Source of the DNA: Prorocentrum cordatum
Taxonomy: Eukaryota > Sar > Dinophyceae > Prorocentrales > Prorocentraceae
Length of the DNA: 64,000 nucleotides
Direction: 5' to 3'
Assembly (NCBI GenBank): GCA_963575745.1
Contig: CAUYUJ010014273.1
Span: 157,116-221,115 of the forward strand
Under the pieces are notes generated by a model, which saw only the letters and a program-made list of their open reading frames with translations, did no database searches and was not told where the DNA came from. Position 1 is the stretch's first letter. Every line of letters begins with the position of its first letter. This document shows, in pieces, positions 31,612-42,868 of this stretch. A program made the position numbers and the translations under genes.

Positions 31612-31782
31612 CAGTCTTTGAAGGGGAACTGGGACACACAAATAAATACACCCGAATAAAAAGATTCCCCACATTTCCCCATATCTTCTGGGCTTTTGTC
31701 CTCCCCCCCACTTCCCATATTTTCCCATATCTTCCTGGGAATCGACGAATAATTGTGTCTGTGTGTTTCTTTCCCTCCTGAG
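31612..31782 (+). repeat. Dispersed 165-bp repeat, copy 2
   Basis: Matches the 20091 copy: AAATAAATACACCCGAATAA, CCCATATTTTCCCATATCTT and AATTGTGTCTGTGTGTTTCT, ending CCCTCCTGA. Confidence 0.9.
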
Positions 31783-31928
31783 TCTCGACTCTCTATATGC
31801 CCTCTCCTGCCCTGGCCAGGAAGGCATGTGTGCACCGATCCCGGGCCCAGGATGGGCCCAGGCCAAGAGCGGTGCGCACGGGCACAGCTCTCTTCGCCCA
31901 AGCGCTGCTGAGGTCACGAGCGGCGCAC

Positions 31929-32093
31929 TTTGAAGGGGCCCTGGGACACACAAATAAATACACACAAATAACAGGATTCCACATATTTTCTAATATTTTC
32001 TGGGTTTTTGTCTTCCCCCCCACTTCCCATATTTTCCCATATATTCCTGGGAGTGGACGATTAATTGTGTCTGTGTGTTTTTTCCCCCCCTGA
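31929..32093 (+). repeat. Dispersed 165-bp repeat, copy 3
   Basis: Begins TTGAAGGGGCCCTGGGACAC and ends TGTGTTTTTTCCCCCCCTGA; about 90 percent similar to copy 2, 150 bases away. Confidence 0.9.
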
Positions 32094-32099
32094 CACGTA

Positions 32100-32470
32100 T
32101 CCCTTCGGCTGCACGCAGGAGTGACCAGAGGCAAGAGTGGAGCAGCGTTCCACCGAACCCCATCCCCAGCGGCGTGGCCTGGGCCCCACTGGCCGATTTG
32201 CCCCCCTAGATGGGGACATGGGCCGTTCCCTTCGGGTTCAAGGGTTGTATCCCCAACTGGGCTCGAAGGGGATGAGGATGGGGATGGGGATTGGTTAAAC
32301 GATAGTTGCGCGGCTTCAGGGGGCCCTGCAGGGGCCAGATATCCGGGCGCGCAGGCCAGTGCTTCTTGAGGGTCCCCCGCGAAACCGCACTGAAAGGTCA
32401 CGCCGGCGAGAAGGGCACTCGTACGTACGCGCAGCCGAATCCATGGAAGTAGAAACATCCACCCCCATAA
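32100..32470. other. No recognisable gene
   Basis: GATGGGGATG repeat words at 32270-32295. Nothing supported. Confidence 0.4.
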
Positions 32471-32471
32471 T

Positions 32472-32578
32472 AACCACCCCGACACGCGAAGTCGTTTAGT
32501 AAACGCGCCCAAAGAAGGAATCGAACAAGGCAGGGCTGTTTGGTACACGCCCAGGGCCGTTCAGTAAACGGGGTGGTT
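32472..32578 (+). mobile_element. GTTTAGTAAACG inverted-repeat element, copy 2
   Basis: The ends AACCACCCCG (32472-32481) and CGGGGTGGTT (32569-32578) are perfect 10-bp inverted repeats. The interior has GTCGTTTAGTAAACGCGCCC, AAAGAAGGAATCGAACAAGG and CAGTAAACGG. The 107-bp element shares the interior with copies at 13907 (reverse) and 63800. Confidence 0.75.
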
Positions 32579-32579
32579 T

Positions 32580-33370
32580 TCCCTCCCTTGAACCTTGAAC
32601 CCACGTCCACACCCTCGCGCTCTAGATTCTGGTCGGGTGTTGCCAGAAGTGCCCCTGGCCCAAGGTGCCCCCCCAGGAGTTCCAAGGAGGCCCCCACGGC
32701 CTCCAGAGCACCCCCGCACGACCCCCAGAGGGCCCCAGGGGGTCCAAAATTGAGCGAGAAGCTGGGGGCACCTTGGGCCAAGGGGCACCTTCAGCATCCC
32801 CCGATCTGGGGCGCGATCCCGCGGATACGCGGTCTCACGGGTGCGCTCCGCGCTGGGCAGCCGCGGACAAAGGACGCGGCCCACGGTCCCGGCCCTCGAG
32901 GCCAGGGACACGGATATGTTTTTTGCCCGCGACGGCCGATGGACAGCATCGGTTGCGTGATGAGCTGCGCTACGAACATGTATGCACAGGCACCCTCCGC
33001 CAAACTTTGCATCTACCTTCAGGGAGGGCAGCGGTGTATCAAGTCGCGGGCGCTCAAAGGTAACTTATCCACCGCCGCCCTCCCCTGAGGCCCAGGAACA
33101 ATCAATTTAGAGGATGTCTGCGTATAACTTTTTGTCGCGGATAAGCGACCCCTAATCCCAAACATCGACTGCCCATGATGGGCATGTATTATCAACTGTA
33201 TGCCGCCAGATTGCTGATTATGAGCCACGTCTACACTGCAAAGTGGGGGGGGGGGGAAGGAGCATGCCACTCGTCGACAAAAACCTTGCCACGATTTGTG
33301 ACCGCCGCGATCGCCGCGGCGACCTCCAAAACCGACCCAGAGGCTTGGTTCGGGGTCGGGTATCACGTAA
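32580..33370. other. No recognisable gene
   Basis: GCCCCCA-rich sequence at 32640-32830. GAGGATGTCTGCG at 33112 resembles the reverse of the widespread GAGACATCCTC word. Confidence 0.4.
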
Positions 33371-33536
33371 CTGAAGGGGCCCTGGGGCACACAAATAAAT
33401 ACACACACAAATAACAGGATTCCCCATATTTTCCCATATTTTCTGGGTTTTTGTCTTCCCCCCCACCGCCCATATTTTCCAATATTTTCGGGGGAATCGA
33501 CGGTTCATTGTGCCTGTGTGTTTCTTCCCCTCCTGA
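33371..33536 (+). repeat. Dispersed 165-bp repeat, copy 4
   Basis: CTGAAGGGGCCCTGGGGCAC to TGTGTGTTTCTTCCCCTCCTGA; the centre CCCATATTTTCCCATATTTT is intact. Confidence 0.9.
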
Positions 33537-33685
33537 ATCCTGCGCCCCCCGCTTACAATGGCAACCAGCCTTGAAGCGGGGAAAGGGGGCCGCGTCGAAA
33601 TTTCCGCCAGCAACCCGGTCGCGCGGGTGGTGCAGGATGCTGCCAATCAACCGCACCACTGCAGCCGGCACATATGTATATGGAA

Positions 33686-33902
33686 GCCTCCCAAAAATGG
33701 GGTCCGAGTAGACGAGGTCGGAGGATCACGCCGCACCGCCCATGCATCGCCGATGCATCGGCGAAGCATCGGCGACGTCAAGTGGTGCGTCAGCGACGTC
33801 AGCGTGGAGAACATCGGGCTCCACGTCAAGCCGCATCGCCGATGCATCTGCGATTGGGCGCGATCCTCCGACACCATCTGCTCGGACCCCATCTGGGAGG
33901 CC
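33686..33902. mobile_element. GATGCATCGG foldback element, most complete copy
   Basis: The left end GCCTCCCAAAAATGGGGTCC continues GAGTAGACGAGGTCGGAGGATC; the right end, reverse-complemented, reads GGCCTCCCAGATGGGGTCCG and AGCAGATGGTGTCGGAGGATC. The arms pair over about 45 bases. The interior is an array of GATGCATCGGCGA-type words, themselves palindromic. No coding capacity. Relatives at 1, 28395 and 44477. Confidence 0.8.
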
Positions 33903-34071
33903 TAGGATGTAGGGTCAGAGATTTTTACCTAACATCGAAGACTGATAGGTTTCTAGTGGTATAAAAAAAGAGCAGCACATTACTCCACAGGGGGGTCTGG
34001 GCAGCCGTTGGGGAGCCGTTGGGGGGCCGTTGGGGTTTGCCGGGGGGGATCGTTTTTCGCATACAGTCACA

Positions 34072-34562
34072 CACTTCGTGCTCTTCGACTTCCCAGAACT
34101 CCATTCCCGGGCCACATTCTGAATGCCCGGAGCCAACTGTAGGCCACTTCGTGCTCTTCGACTTCCCAGAACTCCATTCCCGGGCCACATTTTGATGCCC
34201 GGAGCCAACTGTAGGCCACTTCGTGCTCTTCGACTTCCCAGAACTCCATTCCCGGGCCACATTTTGGATGCCCGGAGCCAACTGTAGGCCACTTCGTGCT
34301 CTTCGAGTTCCCAGAACTCCATTCCCGGGCCACATTTTGGATGCCCGGAGCCAACTGTAGGCCACTTCGTGCTCTTCGAGTTCCCAGAACTCCATTCCCG
34401 GGCCACATTTTGAATGCCCGGAGCCAACTGTAGGCCACTTCGTGATCTTCGAGTTCCCAGAATTCCATTCCTGGGCATGATTTTGAATGCCCGGAGCCAA
34501 CTGTAGGCCACTTCGTGTTCTTCGAGTTCCCAGAACTCCATTCCCGGGCCACATTTTGAATG
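34072..34562. repeat. 73-bp tandem array, seven copies
   Basis: CACTTCGTG occurs at 34072, 34145, 34217, 34290, 34363, 34436 and 34509. Each unit carries CCCAGAACTCCATTCCCGGG, CCACATTTTG and GCCCGGAGCCAACTGTAGG. Copies are highly similar. The array abuts the GAGGCT satellite directly. Confidence 0.97.
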
Positions 34563-35968
34563 CTGAGGCAGGCTGAGGCTGAGGCTGAGGCAGGCTGAGG
34601 CTGAGGCAGGCTGAGGCTGAGGCCGAGGCTGAAGGCAGACTGAGGCTGAGGCTGAAGCAGGCTGAGGCTGAGGCTGAGGCAGGCTGAGGCTGAGGCTGAG
34701 GCAGGCTGATGCTGAGGCAGGCTGAGGCTGAGGCTGAGGCTGATGCAGGCTGAGGCTGAGGCAGGCTGAGGCTGAGGCTGAGGCCAAGGCTCAAGGCAGA
34801 CTGAGGCTTTGGCTGAAGCAGGCTGAGGCTGAGGCTGAGGCTGAGGCTGAGGCTGAGGCTGAGGCTGAGGCAGGCTGAGGCTGAGGCTGAGGCAGGCTGA
34901 TGCTGAGGCAGGCTGAGGCTGAGGCTGAGGCTGAGGCTGATGAGGCAGGCTGAGGCTGAGGCAGGCTGAGGCTGAGGCCGAGGCTGAAGGCAGACTGAGG
35001 CTGAGGCTGAAGCAGGCTGAGGCTGAGGCTGAGGCAGGCTGAGGCTGAGGCTGAGGCAGGCTGATGCTGAGGCAGGCTGAGGCTGAGGCTGAGGCTGATG
35101 CAGGCTGAGGCTGAGGCAGGCTGAGGCTGAGGCCGAGGCTGAAGGCAGACTGAGGCTGAGGCTGAAGCAGGCTGAGGCTGAGGCAGAGGCAGGCTGAGGC
35201 AGGCTGAGGCTGATGGCTGGCTGAGGCTGATGCAGGCTGAGCTGCTGAGGCGGAGGCGAGGCTGAGGCTGAGGCTGAGGCTGATGAGGCTGAGGCTGAGG
35301 CTGAGGCTGAGGCTGAGGCTGAGGCTGAGGGCTGAGGCCTGAGGCGAGGCTGAGGCTGAGGCTGAGGCTGAGGCTGAGGCTGAGGCTGAGGCTGAGGCTG
35401 AGGCTGAGGCTGAGCAGGCTGAGGCTGAGCAGGCTGAGGCTGAGGCAGGCTGAGGCTGAGGCTGAGGCTGATGAGGCTGAGGCTGAGGCAGGCTGAGGCT
35501 GAGGCTGAGGCAGGCTGAGGCAGGCTGAGGCTGAGGCTGAGGCCGAGGCCGAGGCTGCAGGCAGACTGAGGCTGAGGCTGAAGCAGGCTGAGGCTGAGGC
35601 TGAGGCAGGCTGAGGCTGAGGCTGAGGCAGGCTGATGCTGAGGCAGGCTGAGGCTGAGGCTGAGGCTGATGCAGGCTGAGGCTGAGGCAGGCTGAGGCTG
35701 AGGCCGAGGCCGACGGCAGACTGAGGCTGAGGCTGAAGCAGGCTGAGGCTGAGGCAGAGGCAGGCTGAGGCTGAGGCTGAGGCAGGCTGATGCTGAGGCA
35801 GGCTGAGGCTGAGGCTGAGGCTGATGCAGGCTGAGGCTGAGGCAGGCTGAGGCTGAGGCCGAGGCTGAAGGCAGACTGATGCTGAGGCTGAAGCAGGCTG
35901 AGGCTGAGGCTGAGGCAGGCTGAGGCTGAGGCAGGCTGAGGCTGAGGCTGAGGCTGAGGCTGAGGCTG
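34563..35968. repeat. GAGGCT/GAGGCAG satellite with higher-order structure
   Basis: Hexamer GAGGCT and heptamer variants (GAGGCAG) fill 1.4 kb. Longer blocks with GGCCGAGGCTGAAGGCAGAC recur near 34620, 34977, 35130, 35545, 35700 and 35860, showing higher-order duplication. Ser/Leu/Pro/Gln frames on the minus strand are artefacts. Confidence 0.97.
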
Positions 35969-36289
35969 TGACTGCGACTGCCGTTGCCACTGCGACTGTC
36001 ATCGCGAATGCGACTACGACTGCGAGAACAGCAGAATTCTACAACTGGATTCTCATCCGAATCTTAAGGGGAATGCTTCCAGATATGCTCCTACACATCG
36101 ATGTTAGGTTGCTTTGCCGGGATAATGCTCTAAGGAATGCAAGGACGCGCTTCCCGTCGACCCTTAAGCTTCACGGGGTGCCCTTGGGCATCCATATCTG
36201 TGAGACCCCCCAAGGGCCATTCGGGGGATCAGAAACTGTCGTGGGGCACCTGCTGGCAGGCTGGCTTTTCGTTTGACGTGCCCAGTGGA

Positions 36290-36405
36290 GGGGGGATCGC
36301 GGATCGAGGGGGATTTTTCTCTCCTCCCCGAGGATCGGGGACCGAGGGAAGAGAACATCGAGGATCGAGGAGGATCGCTCCCTCCTCCTCGATCCCCGAT
36401 GTTCA
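36290..36405. repeat. GATCGAGG repeats with a hairpin
   Basis: GGATCGAGG words are repeated; CATCG AGGATCGAGGAGG (from 36357) pairs with CCTCCTCGATCCCCGATG (to about 36403) around a short loop. A similar GATCGAGG cluster is at 51990-52085. Confidence 0.7.
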
Positions 36406-37155
36406 CGGAGAAGGCGGCGACCCCTCTCAGTGGCGACCCCCCGTGTGGCGCTGCCCGGATAGGGGCCGGCAGCGCGCGTGCATCCCAGGCTTCCAGCATA
36501 TTGGGTCGGCGGCAGGCCAATGGCGGGGAAGTGGGAGGGGAAAAGCCTTTCGGATAGGGGATCGGCTACAGAATCGATTTGCCCCAGACTTGATTCGTTC
36601 GCCGAATCTGCAGCAAATTCCTTACAACCTTGGCAAATCGACAAAGAATATAAGCACTTGTTGGCGATGTTCATGCTTATCCGTGGACGGTTATTGCTAC
36701 ACGGTGCCACGCGTCGGCGCGGCCATGGCGCCTCCCAAGATGTGCACACACTGGCATGAGCCTACGACGTATGAAGTTCCTGCTCAAGACATCCCTTATA
36801 CCAAATAATGCGACGCGAAAGCGAGAAGGTTCCCAGGGACGGGCAGGACATGGCACAAAAGCGGGAGAAGGTCATGCTGGAACCGCTAGGAAACCGAGAA
36901 GACACAGGTAATTATGTTGGAAGGTCGTGGCCGCCTGGCGGGGCAGAGGGCTGGCGTCAGCCAGAAGCGAAAGAGGCGATTGCATCTCGTTCATGGGGCA
37001 GCAGTGTCTGGATCATGGCCTTACACAGACTTGTGGGGGCATGGGGCTGCGATGACTGACCATTTCCTGCCCGACGGAGCCGCCCCATCTAAAAAAAATG
37101 TCCGATCGAAAGTATTGGAGCTCCAAAAAACATGTAAACAAGCAACAGCTGTGTG
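36405..37155. other. No recognisable gene; region 3' of the DIRS-like element
   Basis: This should hold the rest of the DIRS-like element's 3' end on the minus strand, but after the in-frame stop near 37158 I can follow only a few more residues (RTQLLL) before similarity is lost. Confidence 0.4.
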
Positions 37156-37157
37156 CG

Positions 37158-37802
37158 CTATCTCCAAGACCAGTCGAACTGGCATTGACAACAAATTATG
37201 ATGTGGCCGCCGCCGCGGCGAATGATTGTCTCAAGCTCGGGAACGTGCCAGAACCTAGAGCTTATTGGATGCTCCAAGATGGCCAGGACTGCGTGGCGAC
37301 ACAATGAACGAAGACGCTGCAGACCACCGCGCAAAATCTGATTGCCTCGTCTGAATCTCTCACGCTGGCGCGCTGTGGGTCGGGCCTCGGGCAAGCCAAG
37401 GCTCTCGGACAGACCTAATGGGTCTGCGACGTCCGCGATCGGCAGCGCCCCCCTTGCATCGCACGGGGGGTCCGTCGCCGCTCCGACCACCTCGCCGCGC
37501 GAGATGAAAGAGCTTAGACAGGCGAGCACTCTCTGGCACGCTAAGTCCTCCAAGGGTTCGCGGGAGCGGTCGCACGCGTGAGCGCTGCAATCCTGCTGGG
37601 TCGCCGCCCTTGCAACTCCCCCCGTGCCCGAGTAGAGGTCGAGAACGCGGCGGCCCTTGAAGCGCCCCGCCATGGGGGCGCGACGCCGCGCGGCCTGCCC
37701 AGGAGCATGTCCCCGAGCGCTGCCTCGCATGCCTCGCGCAGCTGCCGTAGCGGCGCCGGGGGGATCTCTCAATTCTCGCCGAGCCTGGCGCCCTCCTCGC
37801 AC
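37158..37802 (-). pseudogene. Methyltransferase-like domain of the DIRS-like element
   Basis: The 214-residue open segment has VLDLYSGTGGVARAA at residues 53-67 (like the SAM-binding motif I), GAATDPPCDA at 108-116 (like the Pro-Cys motif IV of C5-cytosine methyltransferases), AILEHPISSRFW at 174-185 (position of motif VI, ENV in classical enzymes) and CQCQFDWSWR at the end, followed by a stop codon in mid-motif. Acidic residue D78 falls where motif II is expected. Known: DIRS-type and some dinoflagellate retroelements carry methyltransferase domains. Inferred: this copy descends from one; target base and activity cannot be told, and the conserved Gln after PC is Asp here. Confidence 0.6.
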
Positions 37803-37947
37803 CGCTGGACGCCCTTGGCGCTCACCCGCTGGCCTCGACGCAGCGCCTCGGTGACCGCGCGGCGCTGCCGAGCCATGTCGGCCGACGAACCCGAGTGCCT
37901 CGTCTGATTCGACAATATGGCCTCTGCCATCTGGAACTCAACCAAAA

Positions 37948-38625
37948 TCACCTTGAACTCCGCCATGAATTGAAGGCGCGCGAAGGCCCGGACCACCTCG
38001 CCTTGCGGCCAAATGGCCAGCGTCCTCGAGATCGGGCGCAATGAGCTGAAAGTAGGTCGAGTCCATGGCGACGGTGACGTCGCTCAGGTTCGTCTTGCTC
38101 CGCGCGGGCCGCTGAGACGAGGAGCAGATCCCAGTGCTGCGAGATCCCCGCAGCAGAAACGATGACCTCACCACGCATGAAGCCCATGAGTTCGCTCGGC
38201 CCCAAGTAGCTCCCGATGGAGATCTGGGGGGAGACCGACATCTGCAGGAAATGCCCCTCCGCTGGCCGCCAGGCCATCCTGGCCCACAGAGCCAGCGGCC
38301 AGCCGCGCCGACTGCGGCCAGGCGCGCGGCGCCGCCAGCCCTTCAGGCAGCGGAAGGCCCAGGGATGCTGGCGGCCGCAAAACCAAAATAATTCCGGCGC
38401 GAGCCGCATAAAACCAACCAAGTGGGCGCCCCAGCCCCTGAAGAACAGGTAGCCGAAGCGGTCGACCAGCGCGGCGCCCACCTCCTCGTCGCGCACCAAC
38501 GGGTGGCTGCCCGAGAAGTCCGCGACGCTTGCGACCTCGGTCCGGCACCGATCCAGCACCTCCTGCGTCACCGAGCCCCCCTCGAGGAAGCTGCTCAGCC
38601 CGAGCGCCGCGGGTGATAGGACCAC
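37948..38625 (-). pseudogene. Tyrosine-recombinase-like domain of the DIRS-like element
   Basis: Open for 225 residues. Residues ~20-70 (QEVLDRCRTEVASVADF, RDEEVGAALVDRFGYLFFRG) resemble the helical core-binding domain. Residues 86-115 (RCLKGWRRRAPGRSRRGWPL) and SYLGPSELMGFMRGEV at 139-154 resemble the catalytic-domain start, where the conserved Arg region would lie. The C-terminal catalytic His/Arg/Tyr part is not recognisable in this frame. Placement between the reverse transcriptase and the methyltransferase-like domain supports the call. Non-functional by truncation. Confidence 0.5.
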
Positions 38626-39589
38626 TTCCAGTGGTACTTGCGCCTCGAATGGTGGCCAGCGCGCATCAGCCTGGCCCGCGCGGCGTCGGGCCTGGGCCCC
38701 GCCTCATCGTCGGCGCCGCTGCCCCCGTCGACGTCGGCCAGCGCTAGCTCGCGCCTCGGCTGGCCGCCACCCTCGGGGAGGCCGATCTTCTGCTGCCTGC
38801 GCCCCAGCCAGTCGCGCAGAGCCAGCTGTGGGCCTCCTGCGGCCGGAGAGCCGCCCTCCGCTAGTGGCCGGGAAGGCGCGCCCTCGCTGAATCGTGGCCG
38901 ATCGGGACTTTGTCGGGGGCAGCCTCGCTAACCTTCCCAGCGCCCCTCGGGCCGCGACCGCCAGGACTGCGAAGGCCCGCGGGCCCGCAGGCCGAAAATA
39001 AACTCGGAGAGCACCGGGTCGATCTTGAGCCAAGACGCCCACCGAGGAAAGACAGGGGACAGCCGCCGACGCCGCATAATAATGGTTCCGCGGTTGCGGG
39101 TTATCAAAGGCCCCCCTAAAACTGTTCTCTTGGACACTCAAAGACCGAATATCATCGACCAGCGTCTTACTGGCACTGCTATTCTCAAAAACTCGGGCTG
39201 CCTTGTCCGAAATGCGCGCGACCCAGCAGGGGCCCCGCGGGCGGCCCCTGGGACATTCCTGGCCAAGCAGTGTGCCAGGCAAACGCGGATCTGGACAGGG
39301 AGCAAATAGTTGTCGGCGCGGCCCATGCCGAAAGCGAAGGGCAACATATCGTAGAAAAAAACAACTGTCTCAAATCGCAGACATGTACACTCGTCACGAT
39401 TCAGACGAAACCTCTCACCAGAGCTCGGGCCTCCTGCATCAGCACCCCCATCGGGGCGCGCCCATTCTCGCACTCGCGCTGGGCGCCAGGGGCCTGACTT
39501 CAAAGCCTGGCGGGCACCTCGCGGAAGGCCGGGTCGATCTCCGAAAGGAGGGGAGCCGCCCCTGCGGCCGACCAGCCGCCGTCCGTCAG

Positions 39590-40696
39590 CTGCCGGAAGC
39601 CCGCCGCGTCGGGGGCGCTCTCCCGGGCCCGATGGGGCCCGATGCGTCGGAATCGCTGCCGTTCGGAGGCGCGGACCACTGGTCTCGCAATCTCCGCTGG
39701 CCAGAAAGCCTGCGCCAAAGCATAGCCCTCCAGGCTGCTGCGGGTCTGGGCCACCAGCTCGTTTCAGCCCCGCTGCCAGTCGCTGGCCACGAACCTAGCG
39801 CGAGGGGCCTGAACGCGCGCGGCCCCGCCCGGCACTCGCCCCGCAGCGGCTCTGGCGCGCCCCTGGAAGGCGACCGCGCTCCGCGAACGCGCAGAACCAG
39901 TGGGCAATGCGGAGCGGCCCACGGCAGCGCAGGGCGGCGAACGCGCAGCGGCCCAGGGCGACCCCCAGCGACCAGCTGCGTGCCCGCCCGCGCCACGGCA
40001 GCGCCCCCAGAGACGCGCGGGTGCTCTAGGAGCGCGCGGGGGCGGCCCGCGCCCTCGGGGCGGCGCCGCCCGCCTCGGCGCCCAGCGAAACGAGGCACGC
40101 GGAAGCTCGGACTTGCGCGGCTGCAGGTCCTCGCGGCTGAAGCCCTCCAGCTGCTCGAGGGCCGCCCCCGGTTGCTGGCGCCGACCGCGCCGAGGTCGTC
40201 GCGCGCGCAGCGGCGGCGCCCGCCGGACGCCGTCGACGACCCTGGCCCCGCAACCAGGGGGGGCCCGCTGACCTGAAGAGGGGCGCCCTGCAACGAGGGC
40301 GCGACCTTCGCCGCGGGAATGATCATCTGCGCGATCAACGAGCTCCAACTGAACCCCGTGGGCAGCGCGTCCCAGCACGGGCCCGCCACCTCCGCGCGGC
40401 CCCGCCCGCGGCCGCCCACCTCCACGCCCGCCGCCCCCACCGGGTGAGCCAGCGCCAGGGGGGGCAGCAATAATCAGACAGCCACTGCGGCGCCCGCAGG
40501 TTGGGCGGCAGCCGCCCAGAGGCTCCGCGGCCCCGACCCGGGCAGCTCCACCTCGACGCAGGCGAACCCCTCCGAGCTCAGTAGCGAGCCCCTCCGAGCT
40601 CAGTAGCGACGCGCCCGGCGGGGCCTTGAAGCGCCCGCTGGCCCGCCTCGCGTCGACGATGAGCCCCTGGGCAGCCCCGCCGCCCTTCTCCGGCAC
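39590..40696 (-). pseudogene. Reverse transcriptase remnant of the DIRS-like element
   Basis: Segments appear in two frames. From 40696: EKGGGAAQGLIVDARRASGR then FKAPPGASLLSSEG, like the conserved start of the palm (K-x-x-G-x-x-R-x-I-x-D-x-R). From about 40380: PCWDALPTGFSWSSLIAQM, like motif B. At about 40200: RDDLGAVGAS in the place of motif C (one Asp pair kept, aromatic lost). Further on (GFSREDLQPRKSELPRASF) resembles the thumb-side region. A 24-bp direct duplication (CCCCTCCGAGCTCAGTAGCGA twice, about 40566-40607) breaks the frame. Motif A is not readable. Dead copy. Confidence 0.5.
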
Positions 40697-40769
40697 AATT
40701 AAGCCCGCCTGGCACGGGGCGGGCGCCCATGAAACGATGCCAGTGCAGGCCAGTCGGTGGAGCAGCCGG

Positions 40770-41765
40770 TCATGAACACGATGTCTGTTTGAACCTCAGC
40801 GCGGGGTCGCAGTATGGGGCGGCGCTGCGCTCGTCAATCGGGGGCGCCAGCGCGCGCCCGCGATACCCCCCCAGAGAACCAATGACCGGGCGCCGAGTCA
40901 GTGATCGGCGGACATCCGCGAACCGAGCCAGGGAGACTCGAGGTCGAGCCTGAAGGACGCCCCTCGTCGGACAACCCGCCGCGCGACACGGGGGGCGTTC
41001 TCGAAGCAACTTCTGGAGAGCCGCCCCGTCGCTGCAGTCGGACGGGCGCAGGGGCCAGCGCGGCGCCAACTCGCGCACCCCCCTTATGGACGCCCGCCCG
41101 CATTGAATCGGACAATACGTCGGGGCCACGCTCGGCCCGCAAAAAACTCCTTGCTGCGGGGCATCCAGTTCAGGGCCCGCTGCGCGTCGTTCGCCGCGGC
41201 GAAACGCCCGCGGCCGCCCCCCCGGGCGAACCAGCTCTGGCGGCGGAAGCGGGAGGGGGGGGGCAGGCTTCGCTGCCCCCGCGAGGCCGCCAGTCTGGAG
41301 CGACCGCCAGCCCCATGAGATCGACCGAGGTCGGGGGGGGCCCTGGCCGATGCGTTCGCCATATGGACGCGGGGGCACCCGCGCCGGCGCCGCGGCCTCG
41401 ACCGCCGCCGCCGCGTCCTCGGCCGCCCCCGCCCACCTCCCCATCATCGGCGCCGCCGCCTCGCCTCGCCCCCAGCCGCCGCAGGTCCCGAATCTATCGT
41501 CGCGGCCGGCGGTGGGAGCGCCTCGCAGCGCCTGCTGCCCTTCGCGATCCTCTCGCATCTTGCGCGCCACGTGCGATCGCATGGCCTGGCCGGACACGTC
41601 CTCCGCCGACTGCGCGCCCGAGCACAACTTTGCGACAACCGACTGCGCGCGCTGAAGATTCGCGCGCGGCCACGATGCCCAGCCAGCCTCCTGCAGAGCA
41701 CTTCCAGCACCATCAGGCCCCGAGACTCGCCAGGTCGCAGCAGCCCGCCACGTAGAGCGCCTCAC
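40770..41765 (-). pseudogene. Linker region of the DIRS-like element
   Basis: The 331-codon frame continues the N-terminal domain after a shift near 41713-41765: GSALQEAGWASWPRANLQRA, QSVVAKLCSGAQSAEDVSGQ and MRSHVARKMREDREGQQALR, then Gly/Ala/Pro-rich and Arg-rich sequence. No motif is recognised. Its only support is the position between two recognisable parts of the element. Confidence 0.4.
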
Positions 41766-42849
41766 AGAGGCAACGCAACCCGTGGGCCGCCCGGTCGGTG
41801 TTGGCCAGGCCCTTCCCGCGTAAGTACCCCCTGAGCCATGGCCGCGGGTCGCCGCCCACCCTCGGCATGCTCTTGCACGTCGTTAGGGCGTTCGGTGGGG
41901 CGCCCATCGGCTGGTCACTGACGTCCTCCTGCGCGCTCTCATGCACCGCGTCACGCCAAGGCTTGAAACGTTCACCCTGGCCGTCGAAATTCACCACGAG
42001 CAGCCTTGCATCCTCGGCCGTGACTGGAGCTGAGGGCTCGGAGTCGGGCAGGGACCCAGCGGGCGGCGGCAGGGAAGGGCGCCCCAGTGAATCACGGAGG
42101 TCCGCTCCATTGTCGGCCACGGGCGCCGCTTCCAGGCCCAGCATCCCATGCCGGGGGGCAGTACGAGCATCAACGTAGGCCGCAGTCCCGTCCTCGGGCG
42201 CAACCACGACCCGCGCGAAGCCCTCGTCAAGGAAGACCAGGCCCACCTCGTCCGAGCTTGCAGCCACGAGCGTGAGACGGCGGATGTCGACCTTGCTGCC
42301 AGTGGCCGAGGAATCCGTCGGCCCCACCTGAATCCACGCATGGCCAGCCAGCAGCGGCAGCGGCGCCAGCGGGGTGTCGGCGCCGCCGACGGCCGACTCA
42401 GGCGGGCCAGACACAGCCACAGACAGCGGCGTCTTGCCCCGCACGCGATGGGCTGGGATCGGCGGAAGCGACCACCAAAAACTGGCGATCGGCACCAGCC
42501 CTCCGTCAGGATCTTGCACCTGGGCGACCGCCAGCGGCTGGCAGCCTGTTCGGCACTCTGCCTCGCAAGCCCGCCGCCCCCACATGATCGCATCCCGCAG
42601 CACCGTCGCGTCGAACTTCTCGGCGAAACGATACAACTGCCTCCGCCGCCGTCCTCGTCGGCCCCGTGAAACGGAACCGTCCAGCGGCAGCAGGTAGCAG
42701 CGCGCCAGGCCGTCGCTGGTGTCCTGGCAGGCCACATCATGGAAGTACTCGTAGCCGTCTGGGGTCCGAAACCACCTGGCCTCTCCACCAACTGCGTACA
42801 GGAGGACTCGCTCGTAGTCTACCTCGACGCCCTCGTACGCCATGCCCAC
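41713..42849 (-). pseudogene. N-terminal domain of the DIRS-like element (378 codons open)
   Basis: The best-preserved part. It begins GVEVDYERVLLYAVGGEARW and FRTPDGYEYFHDVACQDTSD, followed by a basic RGRRGRRRR patch and LYRFAEKFDATVLRDAIMWG with Cys-containing segments. The last third reads LLVVNFDGQGERFKPWRDAV, then a proline-rich GAPPNALTTCKSM stretch and YLRGKGLANTDRAAHGLRCL. I associate this arrangement with the N-terminal part of dinoflagellate DIRS-like polyproteins; its function is unknown. The methionine codon at 42849 is not necessarily the start, because coding appears to begin upstream at 43261. Confidence 0.55.
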
Positions 42850-42868
42850 CTACTGGCCAGGGGCCAGG

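Noticed and set aside
34791-36002. 403-codon Ser/Gln/Pro/Ala minus ORF
   Set aside because: Pure product of the GAGGCT hexamer satellite.
39022-39031. Second spliced-leader-like match (TTGGCTCAAG on the minus strand)
   Set aside because: Only ten bases, inside the DIRS-like element, with no gene start beside it; chance is a sufficient explanation.
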